The notes beneath the pieces are model-generated. The model saw nothing but the letters and a program-made list of their open reading frames with translations. It was not told the origin of the DNA and did not search any database. 64,000 nt of DNA, from contig JAGFNQ010007707.1 of assembly GCA_024364735.1 (NCBI GenBank), forward strand, positions 25,702 to 89,701. The letters are read 5' to 3'. Shown in pieces: positions 58,005 through 64,000 of this stretch. The position numbers and the translations under genes were made by a program. Origin of the DNA: Boesenbergia rotunda (taxonomy: Eukaryota; Streptophyta; Magnoliopsida; Zingiberales; Zingiberaceae). Within the stretch, counting starts at the first letter, position 1; each line of letters begins with the position of its first letter.

Positions 58005-58501
58005 GTGTTCCGGAAGGAATCGACGTCGACGATCAGTCACCAGGGTTCAACACACGCGGATGCTGACGCTAGAGGAAGAATTATCATCCAGCGAGATTAA
58101 CATGAGTATTAATGGGAACATACCGGAGGTTGTTCGGCGGAGCCCACTCCGACGCTTAAGTCAGTGTCTCAGTATAGGAGATGGAAGAAAGCAAGGAGAA
58201 GATGCTTAAGTTAAAGAGTGTGTAACCCTCTTACCGGAGGGGTCGGAGTACCTTTTATACCTGAGGCAGCAGTCATATGTGTCTCCACGATCTTCGCTAC
58301 GCCCCCTCAATCTTCGGTTACAGGATAACCCTTGTAACGGCCGTCGCCGCCATTAAATCTGGACCGTTGCGATAATGAGGGCATTAATGGCCGTGTATTA
58401 CAGATCATCATCATCCTATGATTATAGATGATGATTATCCATAGGTCCGAAGAAAAGGAGGACCGTTACTTAAGGTTGAGTGCTCCTCGGGTTCCGCTAC
58501 C

Positions 58502-58676
58502 TCGAGGTGATCTCGGGGTCTTTTGGCCTGGGGGTCCCGGGCGTTAACTTTCCCGAGGTGGTCTCGGGAACCTGACCTTCCGAGGTGATCTCGGGCGTGT
58601 GTCTTCTCGGGTCGGTCTCCAGAGTATGCTTGCTCGTGTTGTTCTCGCGAACCCACCTTCCCGAGGGGGTCTCGGG
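58502..58676 (-). repeat. 27-bp tandem repeat, about 6-7 copies, in a minus-strand open frame
   Basis: Units start about every 27 bp from 58502. The best kept read ccgaggtg(a/g)tctcggg, which is itself an inverted repeat (CCGAG/CTCGG). On the minus strand the frame 58889-58497 stays open and reads as nonapeptides such as PETTSGKLT and PEITSEGQV. Whether it is a gene is unclear; it lies upstream of, and opposite to, the main gene. Confidence 0.75.
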
Positions 58677-59086
58677 CGCCATGTAAAGAGAGTCATCCAA
58701 ACTCGGTGGATCTTGCCACATAGCTTCTTCAGTCCACATGTCAACCACGGGGTTCTCAACCCCATCACAAGTCCGAGGAATCGAGACATTCACCCCGAGG
58801 TCTGAGGCGGCTCTTCGAAGGCCTCCCGCCTCTCTACAAACCTTGCGACGACGCCCTGACTGTTGCCCATGACCTTTTGAAAAGCGCATGGGGTCTATTC
58901 AACAAGGTGATTTGACGAATGTTGCCTTGCCACGTGCTCCGTCATTCTCTGAGCGGCGATCTCTCGTTGATCCGTGCCGCGGGCCATATGAGGCGATGCC
59001 AGTAAAGGATGGTGGCTCCTCGGTATACCGCATCAGCCCCATTGACGTGCTGCCTCCCTATTGCTTACAGGCGGGTGACTTCTCCC

Positions 59087-59093
59087 TATAAAA
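59087..59093 (+). promoter_or_regulatory. TATA box of the second Transposase_28-like gene
   Basis: tataaaa lies 76 bp upstream of the ATG at 59169, followed by a CT-rich leader. Confidence 0.6.
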
Positions 59094-59396
59094 GCGGGTG
59101 CAACGACACCCTTCAGCCGCAATCTCCAAGTGTAGGTCTCTTTCTGTTCTTTTCTCTCCTTCATCTCCATGGGTCCAGTAGAGAGGAAGAAGAAGACCCG
59201 AGGCGAGGGCGAAGATTCCCTAGAGGAACTAACCTATCATCCGGAGTGGTATGACACCATCTCTTCTAGGGTTAGGTTAGAATCCCTCTAGGCCGCCTGC
59301 CAGAGATATGGTATTCCGGAGGACTGGGAGGTGCGAGTTCCAGCCTTAGGTCAATCACCTGTAGAGACTCTTGCGGGGTTTTCACCTTCTTCTTAG

Positions 59397-61914
59397 TGTT
59401 GGGACCGGGTGCATGTTGACATGGATGCGGGTTCGTAATTTTAAAATTAATTACGTGCAGCGGAAGGTTTAGCATAAATAATTTCTCAAATTATTTAACC
59501 ACACATCTAAGCATGCAACCTTATCTTGTGTAGACATGATCATATATTTAAAATTTTGCAGAAACGTAAACTAATTTACTTGTTACCTCGCGTAACTCGA
59601 AGAAAGGGACGAGATCCAACCGTAAGCGTCCCTCGGAAGCTCCGCCTCTATTCGCGTCCACGCCGAGTATCTTCGGGATGACTTCGCAAAGCCACGAGTT
59701 TCATGTTCTCGAGAACTACTAGATTCTCCGAGAACGCGACAAGAAAAACCAAGAGAGAAGTAATCACATCGAAAAAACTCACCACCAAGGTTGGCCGGAA
59801 TCACAATTTCGACGAGGAGGAGGAAGATGACTTGCGCCCAATCCCAAGGTGATGATGGCCGGAGAGGAAGATCGTCTTAACGGAAGAACTTCGTCGCCTC
59901 GTTGCTTCTCCTTGTGCTTACGGCAAGAAGAAGGGAGAAGAAGGGAGAGGCCGACCAAGAGAAAGAAGGGAGGAGAGGGAGAGAGCCCAAACAAGAACAC
60001 TTGGATTATTTCGAATGATTTCCAAGCCTTGCCTTGGGTCCTTTATATAGTAGCCTCTCAACCGCCAAGTCTCTTTTTTCTTATGGAATAAATTTTCATA
60101 AGAAATTTATCATATAAATTTTCTATAACTTATTCCATCATACTAAGTCTTGATTTTATATCATGGTTAAAATCATATTTTAATTTATGATAAAATCAAC
60201 CAAGTCTCTTTTTCTTATGGAATAAATTTTCATAAGAAATTTATCATATAAATTTCTTTATATAAATTTCTTTGTCATGGTAAATCAATCCATGATTGAT
60301 TTTATAAAATAAAATAAACCAATCCATGGTTCATTTTAATTTTCATGAAAATTAAATTTTATATAAATTTCTTTATATAAATTTCTTTATCATGGTAAAT
60401 CAATCCATGATTGATTTTATAAAATAAAATAAACCAATCCATGGTTTATTTTAATTTCCATGAAAAATAAATTTTATATAAATTTCTTTATCATGGTAAA
60501 TCAATCCATGATTGATTTCATAAAATAAAATAAACCAATCCATGGTTCATTTTAATTTCCATGAAAAAAATAAACCAAACCTTGGTTTATATAAAAATTT
60601 ATATCATCCATAATTTTATAAAACAAACCACACTTGATTTATTTTATAAATTGAACCAAACAATTTGGTTCCTTCCTTTTGTTGTGGCCGGCCAAGCAAA
60701 GAGGGTGAGGACCCTCTTTGGCCGTCCTATTCAGGCCATGCCCCAATGAATTAAACTCATTTAATTCATCTATTAAGTCTTTAAAAGACTTAGACATTTT
60801 ACGCTTCCGATGCGTCTCTGATAAATTCAGATTCGACTTATCTCTCTTGATTGGAAAATCCAATTTTCAACTCGTTTTAAATCCCTTGGATTACTCGTAG
60901 TGCGTGTGACTAAATAGGCTTTCGATTTATGTTGGCCGTCTATAATTAACCAATTATAGAACGATCATGAGTGGCACCTAGTAGTACATCATGATCCCCA
61001 ATTAATCGAAAGATCAACGGTTGATCTTAGAAATAATTCTGAAACCCTTCAGCAGCTATAATGAATCGTGCCTCATTCCTTTCACCATCTTATACCCACT
61101 TGGTTCAGGATATGGTCTATGTGTGTCAGTCCCCACTAGGCTGACTACGTCACACCTAGCCCAAGTAACATTTTCTCGTTCTACGGATTCTAATTACTCT
61201 CATGTGTCTAAGAGATTCATACTCTGAACATGTCATGCTCTGGCCAGAGGCTTCGATCAACAATCCGACGACAGGCCTTGGGTATACATCTCCTCGCAAG
61301 GAGTGGTGAATCCTTTGTAGGTTGTTCAAACATCTTCGGGCACTTCGGCTTATACCCAATCATCCTGGGTTCACACCTCCTTGGAGATGCTTGCTTAAGA
61401 TGTCAAAGTATAAGTCTCCATGATCAAGTTGACTTGAACACCGTAAGTCAAAGGAACATCGCACTTAAGCTGCAGTAAGAACTTCACTGACATGTCTGTA
61501 TATGTAGACTACCATATGAAGTTTTACAGCCAGTCACTCCAATGAACTAGTTCCCTTAACTAGCATTCATGTTTATCTCCGGACATCCCAATGTCACCAG
61601 CCAGTGAGAATCAGCTGATTAGAGAATAACCCATGCTAGTCTCAACTGAATTGATAGTGTCCGTATTTATCAATTCATCGACTAGGGACAATTTCAATAC
61701 TTCACAATTGCACATGTAGAGATAATCACTAGTTGTGAATTCATCACAAATTCTCTCATGCTGTGAATTGTATTGCGGACATTCAGTAAATGAGTTTAAG
61801 ATCTCAATCAAATACATAAACATGTATACTCAAATAGTGAATATTTATTTATTAAAATAAATGATTACAATCATAAGGCGATTGCCTTAGGACACTTCTA
61901 TCATATCACTAACA
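59397..61914. mobile_element. Solo LTR, 2.52 kb, TSD cttag
   Basis: It starts TGTTGGGACC and ends ATCACTAACA, flanked by cttag at 59392-59396 and 61915-61919. No second LTR, primer site or coding region was found. It contains about 100-115 bp tandem repeats at 60069-60580 and a sequence near 61870 (ataaggcgattgccttagg) common in plant LTR ends. The family is not assigned. Confidence 0.85.
60069..60580. repeat. A/T-rich tandem repeats inside the solo LTR
   Basis: The word catggtaaatcaatccatga recurs near 60276, 60391 and 60492, each followed by aaaataaaccaatccatgg. An earlier pair, cttatggaataaattttcat, is at 60079 and 60214. Confidence 0.88.
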
Positions 61915-63527
61915 CTTAGGGCAGGTAGAATTAGGGTTTCGTTTCCCTATTCCCCCCCTTTTCATGAATGTCGCCACCTATTTCAACATACTTCTTCACC
62001 AACTGGCTCCGAACGCCTTTGCCGAGATGGGCGGGGCGTTTGTCCTCTTCAAACTTTTTAACATCCCTTTGACCCCCTGATTCTTCCATTTTTTTTCTTT
62101 ATCCCGGTTGGTTCGCGAGGGGCATTTGGCTTTACAGCCCATACCGGCCATAAGTTTCTAAGGAGTCTTCCTTCCTCCCATAAGGGATGGAAGGAATGCT
62201 TCTTCTATATCCAACTCCCTGAGCGTCCTTTCAGTCCTATCCACTGGACGGAGAGCCTGCCACCCATCCCGGACCTCGGCGACTTCCAGCAGGATGTGGG
62301 ATACCAGAGGGCCATGGGTATCCTGGCAGGGATGGAGTTTCATGATCTTCAACTGGTGCAATGTGAAGAACTCCCCTATCGGGCCGACCTCAGCCCGAAA
62401 GTCACGAGCCTTAGTTCCAATCTCCGTAAGTTCTGTTTGGTTTCATAAGTATCCTTGTTAATTCTAACTGATATCTTTTTGTTTCTATTTTGCAGACGAT
62501 GTCATGCTCTTCCGAGCTATCAACCGACTCCTGAAGTGGGATCATGCTAACGAGCAGGCCCTGATTCCCGCTCCAGTTCCTTCTACGCCTGTGGGCATCT
62601 CAACCGAGGGCTGTTAGGAAGAAGTCGAACCACCGGAAGATCCGGAAGTCCAGGACTCACTGGAGGTCCCAGGGGAGGCTGAGCAGCCTGCCCCAGTTGA
62701 AGAAGATTGTCCATCCCCCCCCCCCCCCCTGTCCTGGCGAGAGATGGGGAGTCCGCCCCTGTGCTCCCTGATGAGCAGCAGCTACCTCCGGCTCCCGAGA
62801 AGAAATGGCGAAAATTACTTGTTTCTAAGCAAGCTCCTTTGAAGAGGTTGAGGAAACTCTCGCCTCCAGAGCTTCCACCAGCAGATGATGAAGAGGATGA
62901 GGTGCCCTTGTCCCAAAGCATTCAGCTAGTGCCCTCCTGTCCCTCTGAGGCTTCCATGGAACTGGCCGCTCCTATCCCAGCCGTCGCGACCGAACCTCCT
63001 GCCATCCAGCGAGGCAAAGAGGTGCTGCCCGTTGTGCCTTTCCCCCACCGGAAAACCCCCTTGGCGAAGAAGACGGCGGCCAGGGGCTCCCAGTTAATAA
63101 AAATAAAGATCACTCCCCCCAAGAGTGACAAGCAGTCGGGGGCATCCAGCTCAGAGGAAGACGTCCCCGACCCCCGGAAGCCTCCCTGGCCCATCGGCCG
63201 GGGATACCGTGGAAATTCTACCCCCTCCTGCTCATCTCCTGAGGTCGGCTGCGTCAGCCAGGTACCTGGGTATGCTGCACCAGTCCCTGCTGACGGTAAT
63301 TGCTTTTATCTTTCTTCTTTTGGCTTCTGCTATTTTGTCTGCTTTTTAATTGTTTTCTACATGGAAGGTCGCCTCCAATTGTGCTACTACCAGCTGACTA
63401 TTGTGCTCCCGAGGGGTTACTGAGGACCTCCTCTAGCAATTGTCGGCATCAGAGGCGGAGGTTGGCCGTGCCCGCGAGGCGGGCCTCCTACAGCTGGAGG
63501 TCAGCAGGGCTCTAAGGGCGAGGGTCG

Positions 63528-64000
63528 TGTAAGATGTGTATACTGAAAGACATGAGTTTCTTTATATGAACATCTTTATTATGAAAAGAGAATCACAACT
63601 ACACTAGGTGTCTGTTTACATTAGTACATACATGAAGTCTAATACTACGCATTATAGATAATATGGTGTGTGGTGACACATGGAAGATCGTGTTATCAGT
63701 TCCCTACCTAGTATAAGTAGAGGCTCGCAATCGAGATGGAATTGGATAACCCATTAGAATGGTTGTAGTGTATTAGGTGTGGTTGGTCTTGACCATAGTA
63801 TTACACTAGTGTGCTTTGAGTACATTGAGCAGGACCAAAATCTGAGGTTATCCAATTTGTACTGACTCGATAATTGGATAGGACCTCAGTTTATATTATG
63901 AAGTACAATCCCTTAATCCCGAAATAATAACGGACATATATTATTAATTATTATTTCTTTGATTTAGCAATTGGCGAGATCTATTTTGTTAGATCGATAG
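63528..64000 (+). mobile_element. Probable LTR, left part, running off the window
   Basis: A sharp change from the GC-rich coding region to an A/T-richer sequence begins with TGTAAGATGTG at 63528. There is no ORF. Identification as an LTR rests on the TG start and the abrupt junction within a coding exon; the other end and any TSD are outside the window. Confidence 0.45.

Larger units (their letters stand above)
58005..63527 (+). mobile_element. Second Transposase_28-like unit (+), split by a solo LTR; ends uncertain
   Basis: A GC-rich leader with 27-bp repeats, a TATA box, and an intron-containing gag-like gene on +, in the same style as 12849-21350 but in the opposite orientation. No RT or integrase is seen. 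The left end is guessed from the base-composition change and a tgttccggaa start. The right end is cut by an LTR-like sequence at 63528. Confidence 0.55.
59169..63527 (+). pseudogene. Transposase_28-like gag-type gene, interrupted
   Basis: From the ATG at 59169 it reads MGPVERKKKTRGEGEDSLEEL and then CQRYGIPEDWEVRVP, the usual N-terminal pattern of this family; a TAG near 59288 breaks it. The solo LTR splits it at 59397. The resumed part (about 61920-62425) includes SHKGWKECFFYIQLPE, parallel to SNKGWKERYFFIGP in the other unit. A GT-AG intron (about 62427-62495) follows. The next exon (62496 to about 63296) has a Pro/Glu-rich acidic-basic region with a C14 run (62716-62729) that shifts the frame. 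A further intron and a short coiled-coil-like exon reach 63527. No enzymatic domain is recognised. Confidence 0.6.

Overview
This is a nuclear plant DNA window, almost certainly from a monocot. It is dominated by transposable elements at several nesting levels, with few host genes. The plant call rests on LTR retrotransposons primed by tRNA-Asp and initiator tRNA-Met, a PIF/Harbinger transposon, tRNA-derived SINEs, an intron-containing 2-oxoglutarate-dependent dioxygenase gene, a tRNA-Val(UAC) gene and an OVATE-domain fragment. Some repeat styles suggest Zingiberales, but that is a tentative inference.

Layout. 1-12848: an Athila-like Ty3/gypsy element on +, its 5' LTR cut by the window edge, with a gag-pol frame broken by stops and frameshifts. 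12849-about 21350: a GC-richer unit on - with intron-bearing genes resembling the 'putative gypsy type transposon' (Transposase_28) family, split by a 2.39-kb solo LTR at 16559-18948. 21505-25468: first copy of a host segment with tRNA-Val and a two-exon dioxygenase gene. 25469-54120: a second, decayed copy of that segment, expanded by insertions.

The nest inside copy 2 can be read from target-site duplications (TSDs). A roughly 1.0-kb LTR (25529-49337, TSD aattt) holds two insertions. One is a PIF/Harbinger element (26247-40497, TSD taa) that carries exons of a UPF2-like gene. Its transposase gene is interrupted by a non-autonomous gypsy element (29282-37772, TSD gtgtc). The other is a non-autonomous copia element with gag only (40618-49156, TSD gattc), which also carries a two-exon gene with its own promoter. 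Copy 2 continues with a SINE inserted in a SINE (50736-51175), an AT-rich stretch, and a 210-220 bp inverted repeat with a SINE in its loop (53441-54044).

54120-58000 is AT-rich intergenic DNA with another SINE (19-bp TSD) and an OVATE-domain fragment. 58005-63527 is a second Transposase_28-like unit, on +, split by a 2.52-kb solo LTR. A further LTR-like sequence starts at 63528 and leaves the window.

The likely functional host genes are tRNA-Val and the dioxygenase. The most unusual pieces are the copia element with a second gene whose promoter shares GGGCGCCC palindromes with the LTR promoters, the gypsy element encoding a 27-residue repeat protein, and the UPF2 capture by the Harbinger element. 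No prokaryotic feature or CRISPR array is present.
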